Both the position numbers and the translations under genes were made by a program. From positions 540,473-604,472 of the forward strand of contig NW_003314293.1 of NCBI RefSeq assembly GCF_000143415.4: DNA of 64,000 nt. Reading direction: 5' to 3'. The stretch is from Selaginella moellendorffii. Taxonomy: Eukaryota; Streptophyta; Lycopodiopsida; Selaginellales; Selaginellaceae. The notes beneath the pieces were generated by a model that worked only from the letters and a program-made list of their open reading frames with translations, did no database searches and was not told the DNA's origin. Every line of letters starts with the position of its first letter. Position 1 is the stretch's first letter. This document shows positions 21,792 to 31,786 of this stretch, piece by piece.

Positions 21792-23834
21792 ATGGAGAGA
21801 GCGCAATCCCTGGATCTCATCGATACTTGCACCTCTTTGCCTGCTGCCAGAAGAATCCAAGCTCGCATTCTAACCTCCTTCCCGGGCGATGTCTTCATCC
21901 ACAACAGGCTGATCGAAATGTACACAAAATTGGGGAGCCTGGACGATGCGACAAAGACTTTCGAGGAATCGCAACGCAAGAATCTATTCTCTTTCGTGCT
22001 CATGCTCTCTGCTTATGCGCGCGCCGGACAGCTCAATCGCGCTAAATCCCTCTTTGATGCCATGCCGGCGTGGAATCTAGTCGCATGGAATGCGATGCTA
22101 ACTGCATATACCCGTTCTGGGCATCTGGCGTGTGCTAGGTCTGTATTTTCAAATATGCCGGATAAAAGTATTATTTCTTGGAACACTATGTTAGCACTGT
22201 ACTCACTGACCGGGGAAATCGACGTTGCCACCGAGACCTTTCTACAAATGCCTTTGAGAGACTTTATCTCGTGGACAACGATGCTTTCTGCATATACCAA
22301 AACTGGGTATTTTGAAGAAGCGGAAATTCTGCTGGACGAGATGCCACAGCATTCTTTTAACTTGTGGGTATCTGTCCTTTCTTCTTATGCTAAACACAAA
22401 TTAATTAAAAAAGCGAAGAATGTTTTTTCAAGAATGCCGTATAGAAATCTTATTGCTTGTAATGTAATGATCCTTGCATATGCCCAAAACGGGGATTTTG
22501 ATGAAGCTTTTAGTTTTGTAGAAAGTTGCATGCCTGAGAGGGATTTGGTGACATGGACGTCCTTGCTTGCAGCATTGGCACAATACGGTCATGTGGAAGA
22601 TGCCAAGCGTGTGTTTGATTCGTTCCCAGGACAAGATTCCATCTCGTGGACCGCAATGCTGACGGCATATGCCCAGAACGGGTATCTCGAAGATGCGAAG
22701 CGAATGTTTCGTGACATGCCTGAACTGAATCTCGTGTCGTGCAACTCTATGATGGTGGCTTTTGCTAAAAATGGGGAAATTGACTCTGCAAAAGATGTTT
22801 TTGATAGCATGCCAAAACATGATGTCATCTCTTGGACGTCTATGATGGTTGCTTATACGCAGAATGGTTTCTTAGAAGAGGCGAGAGAAACATTTGATCG
22901 CATTCCTGTGAAGAACTTAGTTTCTTACAATGCCATCCTCTCTGCATATGCCCAATCAGGGAATATCCAAGATGCTAGAAGAATCTACGCTGTAATGCCT
23001 CAACACACAGTCACGTCCTGGACGTCTATGCTCACCGCATTTGCTCAAAATGGTCTTTTGGAAGAAGCAAAGCATGTTTATGACCAAATGGGCCAAAGGG
23101 ATCTCATTGCAATGGCTTCAATGCTCTCGGCATATGCTCAAAATGGACACATTGTCGAAGCCAAGAGATTCTATGAGAGCTTTCCAGAATGGAACATGGT
23201 ATCAACTAACACGATGCTTTCGGCATATGCCCAGCATGGCTATCTAGATCAAGCACTCGTTGTCTTTGACAATATGCCCCAGAGAGACGAAGCTACTTGG
23301 AATGCAATCCTGGCAAGTTATACTCAGAACGGACATCTTTCAGATGCCAAGAGAATCTTTCACTCCATGCCCAGCCGCAATATCATCTCGTGGAATACCA
23401 TTCTAGCTGGTTTTGTGGAAAGTGGACAACCAGCAATGGTAAAGAAGCTTTTCAATGAGATGCAATCGACAATCCTTCCGGACGAGGCTTGCTTTGCCAT
23501 GGTCCTCATTGCCAGCAGCCAAGATGGCAAAGTTAACCAGGGGATCCAAAACTTTAGAAGCATGGTTTTCGACTATGGAATCCAACCTTCGAAGCAGCAC
23601 TATTGCTGCATGGTTGATATCCTTTCAAGAGCTCGGCATTTGGATGTGGCAATGGAGCTAATTGAGAGCATGCCTTTTGTTGCTGATGGAGTGGATTGGA
23701 TGTGCTTTCTTTCAGCTTGCGGGCGTCAAGCGCATGGTCATGCTGGCTTGAGTGTGGCAAGGCATGCAATTGAGAAAGACGAGAAAAAAGCAGCGTTTTA
23801 CGTGTCAGTGGCAAACATCTACTCAGAGCTTTGA
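21792..23834 (+). CDS. Pentatricopeptide repeat (PPR) protein, array of 31-residue motifs
   Basis: A single intronless frame of 680 aa. From about residue 35 there are some 17 consecutive motifs of almost constant 31 residues, each with a core like W(T/N)xMLxAYAQNGxLxxAxxxFDxMP. The C-terminus changes to a longer motif (PDEACFAMVLIASSQDGKV) and then an E1-like region (KQHYCCMVDILSRA, then FYVSVANIYSEL), where the frame stops. Canonical plant E/DYW proteins continue well beyond NIYS-L, so this one ends early. PPR proteins bind organellar RNA in a base-specific way, for editing, splicing or stabilisation. Without E2 or DYW, editing would need a partner. There is no strong transit peptide at the N-terminus. 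Confidence 0.92.
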   Translation: MERAQSLDLIDTCTSLPAARRIQARILTSFPGDVFIHNRLIEMYTKLGSLDDATKTFEESQRKNLFSFVLMLSAYARAGQLNRAKSLFDAMPAWNLVAWNAMLTAYTRSGHLACARSVFSNMPDKSIISWNTMLALYSLTGEIDVATETFLQMPLRDFISWTTMLSAYTKTGYFEEAEILLDEMPQHSFNLWVSVLSSYAKHKLIKKAKNVFSRMPYRNLIACNVMILAYAQNGDFDEAFSFVESCMPERDLVTWTSLLAALAQYGHVEDAKRVFDSFPGQDSISWTAMLTAYAQNGYLEDAKRMFRDMPELNLVSCNSMMVAFAKNGEIDSAKDVFDSMPKHDVISWTSMMVAYTQNGFLEEARETFDRIPVKNLVSYNAILSAYAQSGNIQDARRIYAVMPQHTVTSWTSMLTAFAQNGLLEEAKHVYDQMGQRDLIAMASMLSAYAQNGHIVEAKRFYESFPEWNMVSTNTMLSAYAQHGYLDQALVVFDNMPQRDEATWNAILASYTQNGHLSDAKRIFHSMPSRNIISWNTILAGFVESGQPAMVKKLFNEMQSTILPDEACFAMVLIASSQDGKVNQGIQNFRSMVFDYGIQPSKQHYCCMVDILSRARHLDVAMELIESMPFVADGVDWMCFLSACGRQAHGHAGLSVARHAIEKDEKKAAFYVSVANIYSEL

Positions 23835-23892
23835 CGTTAATGAAGGATCGCAAGGGAGAAATATACTCGCTGAGAGAAGTCTCTGAACCGCT

Positions 23893-24240
23893 TTGTTTGT
23901 TGTGATCGATTTCATGCAGGGCTTGAAGCTGGAGCAGGAGATGCTGGATCACCCGTTGCTTCAAAAGGCTGAGTATGATTGTCAACGACTTGTTCTCCTT
24001 CAAAAAAGAATGGGTCTCCGTTCCTGGCGTGGCTTAAACTTGAGGATCAACCATGCAATCGGAAAGGCGATAAGCATGATCCAGGAGCTAAAAGAGGAGT
24101 TTAAGCATAAAAAGGGGGAGATACTGTCGTCCGAAGAAGGCCTCAGAGGCACGAATGGTGTTATGGAGTACCTGGCGGGAATAGAGGCATTCATGACTGG
24201 AAACGTAGAAATGGTCGTGGCAGCACGGCGCCACCGATAA
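23893..24240 (+). CDS. Possible exon of an unrecognised gene
   Basis: An open frame of about 105 codons follows a plausible acceptor (tcatgcag at 23913-23920). It encodes a Lys/Glu-rich, helix-prone sequence (RINHAIGKAISMIQELKEEFKHKK). It might be an early exon of the family Y gene whose decayed pieces follow at 24440-25138 on the same strand. No domain is recognised and no start is convincing. Confidence 0.3.
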   Translation: MFVVIDFMQGLKLEQEMLDHPLLQKAEYDCQRLVLLQKRMGLRSWRGLNLRINHAIGKAISMIQELKEEFKHKKGEILSSEEGLRGTNGVMEYLAGIEAFMTGNVEMVVAARRHR

Positions 24241-24439
24241 AGTCCGCCAACTTTTCCCTTGAATAATTGAGCGTGATATCGTGCCTGCTCTGAAAATGAA
24301 CTCCCACAAAGCCATGAACATGAAATCTCAGCTCGAGAACCCGTAAAATTGTAGGAATAATGAGAATATAACTCAAAAGGGATAGAACGAAACTCCCTAC
24401 CCTTGAATATTGTGGATGCCATCCTCCCAACATCTAAAA

Positions 24440-25138
24440 AAGTGGAGCAAGCACTGCATTATGTTGTTCATGCATGACTTCACTCCTGTATGCTCCAAAA
24501 AAAGAAAACATCTACACACCAGAATGCATAAAAGTATCGCTTTTCTTCAGTGCAACGCAAGCTGTCTTTACCAACGTAATCAATGTAGGTCAAAAGGTAA
24601 GCTCACGTACCGTAAGGGCTCGAGCGGCAGGAAGCTTTTTGAAGTAGCTCAAGGTTGGATAGTGAAGAACTTCAAGAGGAGGCGTGCGAATTGCATTTGT
24701 GGCGAACTACCTCCAAGCCCTTCTGCATCATATGTCTGCATTAGGAGAAAAAACTTGCAGCACGTTTATTCTATTTACCTCGTGTTTGATAACACGAAGA
24801 AAATCGCGCAGCTGTGAATGTACGTGACATTGAAAAACTGTGACAAAATGGCCGATTTGAAATCCTCAATGAATTAGCGAAGAAAGTTGTTATAAAGCAC
24901 CTAAGAAGTTGAAGAGCTCGGAGTTTATCTGTCCGCTGCTCCGAAGAACTCAATCGACGCATAGAGCGCCCCACTGCCCGAAATTACTTTTTTAAAATGA
25001 AACGTCGGCCATGCGTACAAGTAAAGATGAGATGCTTAACTGACAGTTTCCTGCTCGGAGCTAGCACCATATCACTGTCGTGGTTGTCATTGCTGTCGCG
25101 AAGAGTCCACTTCAGCGGAAGTGGCCTTGTTTAAGAGA
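24440..25138 (+). pseudogene. Family Y gene remnant (uncharacterised)
   Basis: This region matches the reverse complement of about 34948-35660. Shared landmarks are aagcactgcattatgttgt, the acttgcagcacgtttattc block, and the final exon starting atgaaacgtcggccatgcg (24998). Here the final exon has lost about 80 bp compared with the 34.9-35.2 kb copy. A stop also interrupts the frame upstream (gacgcatagagcgc, where the other copy has gcatgg), so it is not functional. The frame ends in a short hydrophobic segment (DSFLLGA) and RRVHFS. It converges on the family X remnant, whose stop lies about 45 bp beyond. Confidence 0.55.
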
Positions 25139-25181
25139 AAACTTTTCAAATGCACATTTTACTGATAAAAACCACAAAGAC

Positions 25182-25925
25182 TCATATTGTTTCTGGCTCT
25201 GATTCCGAGTCCTCTCAAGTTGTTGTTGAATCTTCCTCCTGTATAAACAAGTTAACATTGGAAAAAACTATAGACACAGGCTGCTGAACAAGCCGGAAGT
25301 TCTGATCGTCTTTGTGGGGTCTCTGGTGCAAACGGAGTCGGCTCATATATCGGAGATGCACCAGATCGGGTTCCTGGAAAGAAGAAAGAAAAAAGCTTGT
25401 TAAAATGAAAGAGAAAATAGCAAACCAACCTTCCAAGCAACAAGTTGTCGAGACGAGTGAGAGTAAGTCAGCTCCCTTCAGGAAATCCTTGAACTTCTCC
25501 AGCATATCATTGCCTGTGGTGAACGCTGCTTTCTCTTTATGGAACAGATCCCCGTAAGAGCCTGTAGCTACACCCTCAGCTCCTCAGTGGAGATAAAGCT
25601 CCACAAGGCCCTGAGCACTGTTGCGATCAAACCGGAGATTCAAAGCCGCAGAGTGTCCCTGCAAGATGGTCACAGCGGAAGCAAACACCTGATTCAGGGG
25701 TCCCTGGACAAGTGCTGCCAGCTTTCCTACTGATCGAGCTGGTCCCTGTGCCACCCCGCTCAAGCGAAACACGAGAGTAGCTTGGCCAAAGCACTGGCGC
25801 TGGACTAGAGCCGCCAGAAAGTGGCGATGTTGTGACCAGTCTTATTGGCGGCTTCCAAGGCAAAGGCCACAGTGAGGGAGCGCAAGTCTGCGATCGCAGA
25901 GCCAAGTCCATGTTGACACCTAAGA
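25182..25925 (-). pseudogene. Family X gene remnant (uncharacterised)
   Basis: Exon-like blocks on the minus strand, in order. First, a piece encoding LAALVQGPLNQVFASAVT and QGHSAALNLRFD, then VELYLHTEELRV. Next, KAAFTTGNDMLEKFKDFLKGA, followed by a GT-AG intron and an exon around EPDLVHLRY and QRPHKDDQNFRLVQQP. Last comes a 57-bp acidic exon (25182-25238) that other copies read as ...SEDSEAEPET. Frameshifts in the first block and a TGA inside the last exon (act tga gag, where other copies have gct tca gag) show that it is dead. Similar blocks recur at 39.5-41.1, 61.4-62.1 and 62.2-63.2 kb. Function is unknown. Confidence 0.6.
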
Positions 25926-28900
25926 TCACAAATTATACTAGATTCTAAAGGAATGAGCTTACACTAGAACACACTGCAGTGTGTGTTTGATCGCTCCACG
26001 GATGAGCAGTGTGAGATCTTCAGATATTTCCCAATTTCCTAATTTTAGGAAATATTTCCCAATTTTAGTGTTATAGATTTGAAATCAAAATTAAACTTGT
26101 CCAGTATGAGTGCATGAAATATGGAACAGGAATACAAAAAATATGCATATCAATTAACGTAAAAACCTTAGTTTATATATAAGAACAAGTGGTCTAGATT
26201 GAAACGAATTCGACGGTTACTAAAATCCCACTATACTAATATTAATATATGACATTGTAGTTATACATTTGGACCTCACATCATCCCTTCCTCTTGGAAT
26301 AATAGAAGATTATCAAGGTTCTCTTGTAAATGGGCCGGGATCTAGAAGAACATCAAGAGGAGGCATTAGTGGATCTGTAGGTGGTATCAATTGTTCCTGA
26401 TCCCTTTATATGAAACATTTTAACTGCTGCATATGCACAATTTCTAGAGGATCTGCCTGTTGGACATCATGCCAAACCTCATAAACTTGTGGTCCAACTT
26501 GCCTGATATGGTCCTTTCCATTGAGCAAAGAGCCCTTTAAATAAACTACGTATCATAAGATAAGGAAAACAGACTAATATTAAGTCATCCACTTTATACG
26601 ACGATAATGGGAGTTATAGCACCGTTGTTGTCCCACTTGTACGTGGCCTAAATTTTCAATAGACTCTACTCAGACAAGTGGAAAAATGCTCGTCAAATAC
26701 TAATCCCACGACCTAGCATTAGTAACTTGTAGCAATCATGAAGGTAAACCTAGCTCCGTTGATAATATTGGATCATGATTATATAGAAGTTTATATAGTG
26801 AAGCATTAACAAAACTCTGCACCCCTATGACATATACATATTGAAGAGACGGCAAATAACCATCCCAATTCGAATGCTAAAAGTTCACATACTTGCCAAT
26901 CATTCTTTTGAATATCCGAACGAGCCATTCCACCAAACCGTTTGATTGTGGATGATAAGCACTCGTGAAAGTGTGGTGTATCCCCAACCGAGACGTCAAA
27001 ACATGAAATGCCTAAACTATAAATGTAAAACCATTATCCGAAAGAATTCACTTCGGACAAGAATGCTAGAACACCACTTGATTGAGGAGGAAGTATCCAA
27101 TAACAATTGCAAAAGTGCTAGCAAGAGCACCAACTTCCACTTAACGAGTCAAATGGTCAAAAGCATTAATAACATATTCATTGCTAACAGTTGATCATCG
27201 AAAAAGTCCTATAAAATCAAATGCCACCAACTCAAACGGACAGGAAACTGCAATTGATTCCAACTATCTTTCCATGGCACGAGGAGTATTACGAGCTTGG
27301 CATCAAATGTAGCTATGCACATATTAGATAACATTACATCGCATCTCCAGCCAATAGAAAAACTTGTGCAACTTTTCGATCACACAATGATGTCCAATAT
27401 GCCTGCCTAGAATAGGAGAATTATGGTAAGCATGGAGAAACTGTGGAATAAAAACGAAAGGCACTACTAGCCATAAAGGATCAAGATCCATCCCCACAAA
27501 ATAAAGAAGGGCGATATTGAGAATATAAATGCCGGAATAGCAAATTATCAGCAAGTGATGTAAAATTCTTAAACCCATCTCAAAGCTTTCAAATCCACGG
27601 CTCAATCTTTTGAGCCTCATAAACCTCATCAAAAGAAGGTAGATCTTGCTCTGCACCTTGTGGACACTAAACGTCAAATACAACAACCATTGATAGTATA
27701 GAATCCTCATCTAAAAAATCCATAGATACTAGAATAACAAGCTCGTCAAAAACATTAGAAGAGAGTGGAAAAGAAAGAGGAGCTTGAGAAAGGGCATTAG
27801 CATCAGCCATAGAACTCCTTAGGCGATAAACAACATTAAAATCATATATCTAAAAGCTTCAAAGGCCATCGAGCAATACGACCAACTAGGTTCTTTCGCT
27901 TTAATAATGAAGTAACGGCAGCATGATCACCTTCAAGTAACATTTGAGAACTATGTAGATATGCATGAAATTTCTCAAAACCCCAGACTGCTGCTAAACA
28001 CTCCTTCTCTGTCGTGGAGTAATTCACCTCCACTGGTTATAATATACAGTTTATATACACAATAGGATGGTGTTAGCCAGGCATACTCAAACTTTCTTGT
28101 ATCAACACACCTCTAAAACTAATATTAGAAACATCCATGCGCAAAATAAAAGGTCGAGTGTAGTTAGGATATACCAAAATTGGAGGAGTTGTTAATAGCT
28201 CTTTGAGATCCACGAATGCCCACTCACAATCCAGAGACCAGATGAAAGATGATGTTAATGACTTCATCAATGCTTGCAACAGTGTTGTGTGATCAAAAAG
28301 ATGATCCACAAAACAACCAAGATACTACACCTTACCCAGGAAGTGTTGCATATCAATCACACACTTCAGAGTAAGGAACTTTAAAATAGCCACAAGTTTG
28401 TCAGGATCAACTTGCAAACCCTCACGAGAAATACAATACCTAAGATAAATCGTGTCCTTAGACCCAAATACGCACTTAGACTGCTTCAACTTTAAACTAA
28501 CATCCCGTAGCCAATCTAATACTTTACAAATATTACGAACATACTCCTCCCACATCCCCTCCGTGTAGATCAAGACATTATCAATGAAGTCAGCAGTCAT
28601 CTCCAACATATCGCAAAGAACCTCGTCCATCATCCACTAGAAAGTTGTTGAAGCATAGTTCAAACCAAACGGCATCACTAAGAACTCGTACAAACCAAAT
28701 GATGTATGAAAAGCAGTCTTAAGAATATCTTTTTCGGCCATTGGTACTTGCTAGTACCCAGAAGCAAAATCTAGTTTAGTGAACCAATGACTTCATCTCA
28801 GATGATCCAAAAGATCTACAGTGTGAGGAAGAGGGTACACATCCGGGATCATCATAAGATGAGGTTCATATGCCCAAGAACTCCACGATTTCCGAATAAC

Positions 28901-30041
28901 ACCCTTCTTCAACATCTCCTTGATGTTTGCATGTAAAATCTTGATCTCTTTGGGTGACTGATAATGAACATGAACCTTAATTAGACGAGCATCTCTAGTT
29001 GGAATCGAATGACATGTGGCAATCTTGGCCCTAAATGATATGTCAAATTCAAATAGATCAGAATACTCCTTCATAAGCTACAACGATCAAGGTGGTCTCA
29101 TCATCGAGGAGGAGGAAGCTGCTAGCGATCGAGACAACAAGATCAAGGTCAACTACTGTAACACAAAGATTGTCAGAGGGATAAGAAAAAGGAAGAGTAG
29201 AATAAGATGGAAACATAGAAAGAAGTAATAGGGGGACAAAAGTAATGGAGGCAAAGGTAGAAACAAAGGGACGAAGAAGTATGGAAATGAGAAGAATGGA
29301 TGAAATATAGAAAAGTATGAGACAAGGGGGAGAAGCTTGAAAGTCACATTTGGCATGATTGCATTATAACTAATCCATACTAAGGATGAAGTCAAAAATT
29401 TGACTTGGCACCACCCATAATGATTGCAACCCAAGCTCAAGATCACCCACACACACAATTAGATTTGCCTCATCCCATGCACATGCAAGTGTACGGCCAT
29501 TGCTATAAAGAATAAAAACTGGCTCTATCGTATAATCCAAGTGTAGACGGCAATATATGGCAATAGGTCGAGCAATAGAAAATAAACTCAAACTTGTATA
29601 CACAAACACAAAGAGAATAATAGGAGACCGCTTGTTATAAAAACAAGTTTAGAAAGTAAACACTAGATGAACTGGTGCCAAGTGAACCCCTTAATGATAT
29701 TCCTGAAAAAAAGATGGAGAGATCACTAACTTATTCACGCAAGGTTCTTATATTACTCACGTGGCTCCCTGTTTCCCGAATGCATTTCAATGTCCAAACC
29801 TTCCACTGCAGCAACACCAACAAGACGTTGTTGATGCCAAGGTCTCCACCCAAGAAACAGTGGCTGCCAATCTAGAAAATGCCGACAACACCGATAAGTG
29901 TGACCAACTTCATCACACACCCAGTAACGAACATCACAGCCACTACCATGGCCTTGCCCTTGTCCTTGGACTCGAGTAGTAGCAGCATCGACCTCCATTA
30001 AAATAGGACCATCACCCATAGGAACTGGAACTGAAGGACGT

Positions 30042-30235
30042 TGTAAGCAACCAAAGAGAATGACTTGAGAGACGATCCATGGGGTTCAAATATAGAGGGA
30101 AAGGGCCCATGAATAAGAGTGCACCCCCTTTTCCAATTGGTTAAGGGTCTTGGGATAGTTGGAGTTAAGCATCCTTGGGTTTGAATAGTACTGGGCTGGG
30201 TGACCTCTCGGGAAGTCCAAATTCAGGAGCTTACA
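30042..30235 (+). repeat. Cassandra left LTR (194 bp)
   Basis: It starts TGTAAGCAACC and ends GAGCTTACA. The 5S-like part lies at about 30161-30218 (ggagttaagcatccttggg through gggaagtcc). Confidence 0.92.
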
Positions 30236-30343
30236 TTTGGTATCAGAGCAGTCTTGGGTCCGACTCTGTTGGTTGGCTCAGGAGAGTTGTGGCTCTCAGC
30301 TTCTGTTCACGAGGGCGTGAACTTGCAGGGAAGCGTGGTGGAT

Positions 30344-30530
30344 TGTAAGCAACCAAAGAGAACGACTTGAGAGACAATCCATGGGGTTCAAATATAGAGG
30401 GAAAGGGCCCATGAATAAGAGTGCACCCCCTTTTCCAATTGGTTAAGGGTCTTGGGATAGTTGGAGTTAATGGGTTTGAATAGTACTGGGCTGGGTGACC
30501 TCCCGGGAAGTCCAAACTCAGGAGCTTACA
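30344..30530 (+). repeat. Cassandra right LTR (187 bp)
   Basis: It has the same ends as the left LTR. It differs by a few substitutions and by a 7-bp deletion (gcatcct) just after gttaa, inside the 5S-like box A region, so its internal promoter is probably impaired. Confidence 0.92.
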
Positions 30531-30665
30531 GACGTGTAGCGAGAAGTGGAAGAGGCGACGTCTCATAACATTATGCCAAGCGAAGAGCATCTTAGGAGCT
30601 TACAGACGTGTAGCGAGAAGTGGAAGAGGCGACGTCTCATAACGTTGTGCCAAGCGAAGAGCATC
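30521..30665. repeat. 74-bp tandem duplication spanning the Cassandra right end and its flank
   Basis: The block starting ggagcttacagacgtgtagc at 30521 recurs at 30595, running through tctcataac(a/g)tt(a/g)tgccaagcgaagagcatc. Both copies include the last 10 bp of the LTR plus the target-site duplication, so the duplication happened after the insertion. Confidence 0.9.
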
Positions 30666-31786
30666 ATCAAGGGTAGCTAAAGCAAGTGCATACACAAGTC
30701 CGACAAGATCTTGATGAAGTGTTGGCCATAACATTCCTAGCTTGATCCACTCTGACATATTTGGCTCCACACGAAGTAAAAGGCTTCGAAAACAAATGAT
30801 CACAATTGTCAACATGTCTAAATGCATGTTTGAAGACATCTAGGAAAACACTCTAATCCCCATGAGTGGCTGTGCTCAAACCATTGTACCATTGCAACGC
30901 CGTCCCTTGAAGACACGTGGGAAACTCAAGATTCCCGTGAAAGAACTCCAGCCAAACGCGAGGATTGGTAGCAAGAGCAGGAGGAATTGTACCATATGCC
31001 ATCCATCAACTGAGTTTGGTTGTTCAATTGCAATTGCATAACATCAAACAATTGTACTAACTATTATTCTAGAGTCAAAAAAGGAAGAGATTGCTAATCT
31101 ACCAATTAAAAGGAAAGAGCAAAAGAAGAGAAATAAAAAAAAAAACCTAAAAGGAAAAAGAGATCTAGACAATGCAAAAAGCTAAATCTAAACTAGAATC
31201 CTAAAAGGAAAAAACAAAAGAAAGGAAATGGAAAACACTAGATTTAGACGATGCAAAAGTTAAATTTAAACCAATATCCCAAATCCAAACACTCTTCACA
31301 AACAATCAAAAGTGCTCTTTAATTCCATTAATGTGAGTGCATGGAATATGGAAAAGGAATACAGAAAATGTGAATATCAATTACCCCAAAAACCCTAATT
31401 TATATACAAAAGTGAGAGGTCCAGATTAAAATCAATCTAACGCCTACCAAAACCACACTTGTCAAAAGCAAAAGAAAAAAAATTATATACACTTCTCACA
31501 ACACTCATCTCAAACACATGAGATTAGAGTGGCATTCACTGGTTTGAAGAGCAAAGCTTCATCCCATTCAGTAGGCAGTAGCTTCTCTATGATCATGAAT
31601 ATTTATCTGCTGTTGAGTAGCAATGCTCTGGGGGGAAGCAATCTTTCATGTAAATAGAATCGCAAAATGTGTTTAAGGCTTGAATAATACATAGACTTTG
31701 CCAATGCTCTGTTCCTGCCAGCCCAGGAAGCCTAAACTCATCATACCTGTTTATGTGGTGTTCATCCTCCTTTCTTGTTGAGTGGA

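Larger units (their letters stand above)
30042..30530 (+). mobile_element. Cassandra-type TRIM with 5S rRNA-like LTRs, complete
   Basis: Two near-identical LTRs (30042-30235 and 30344-30530) both begin TGTAAGC and end GCTTACA. The first is followed at once by a primer-binding site, tggtatcagagc (30238-30249), complementary to the 3' end of initiator tRNA-Met. The internal region is only 108 bp and has no ORF. A perfect 5-bp target duplication, gacgt, flanks it (30037-30041 and 30531-30535). Each LTR carries a segment like the 3' half of 5S rRNA: a box-A-like gttaagc, then tagtactgggctgggtgacctc with the box-C core. These are the defining marks of Cassandra elements, which carry a Pol III 5S promoter in their LTRs. 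Confidence 0.92.
26075..31460 (-). mobile_element. Decayed Ty3/gypsy LTR retrotransposon
   Basis: Degenerate LTR copies flank it (about 26080-26283 and 31310-31457), sharing gagtgcatg(g/a)aatatgga and a tttatata block. On the minus strand the order is gag (30839-30600, with LRLAQRYETS), a CCHC zinc knuckle whose first Cys is now Tyr (YWVCDEVGHTYRCC, near 29930), reverse transcriptase pieces (29074-28793 and 28633-28325), RNase H (28033-27842, STTEKECLAAVWGFEKFHAYL) and an integrase tail near 26500-26340. Stops and frameshifts are scattered throughout. The catalytic box reads FIDN instead of F/YxDD. A purine tract (aagaggaaggga) precedes the 3' LTR start. A Cassandra TRIM is inserted in the gag region. 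Confidence 0.85.

Noticed and set aside
30155-30218. Independent 5S rRNA gene or pseudogene
   Set aside because: Only the 3' half is present, and it sits at the same place in both LTRs of a complete TRIM, so it belongs to the Cassandra element.
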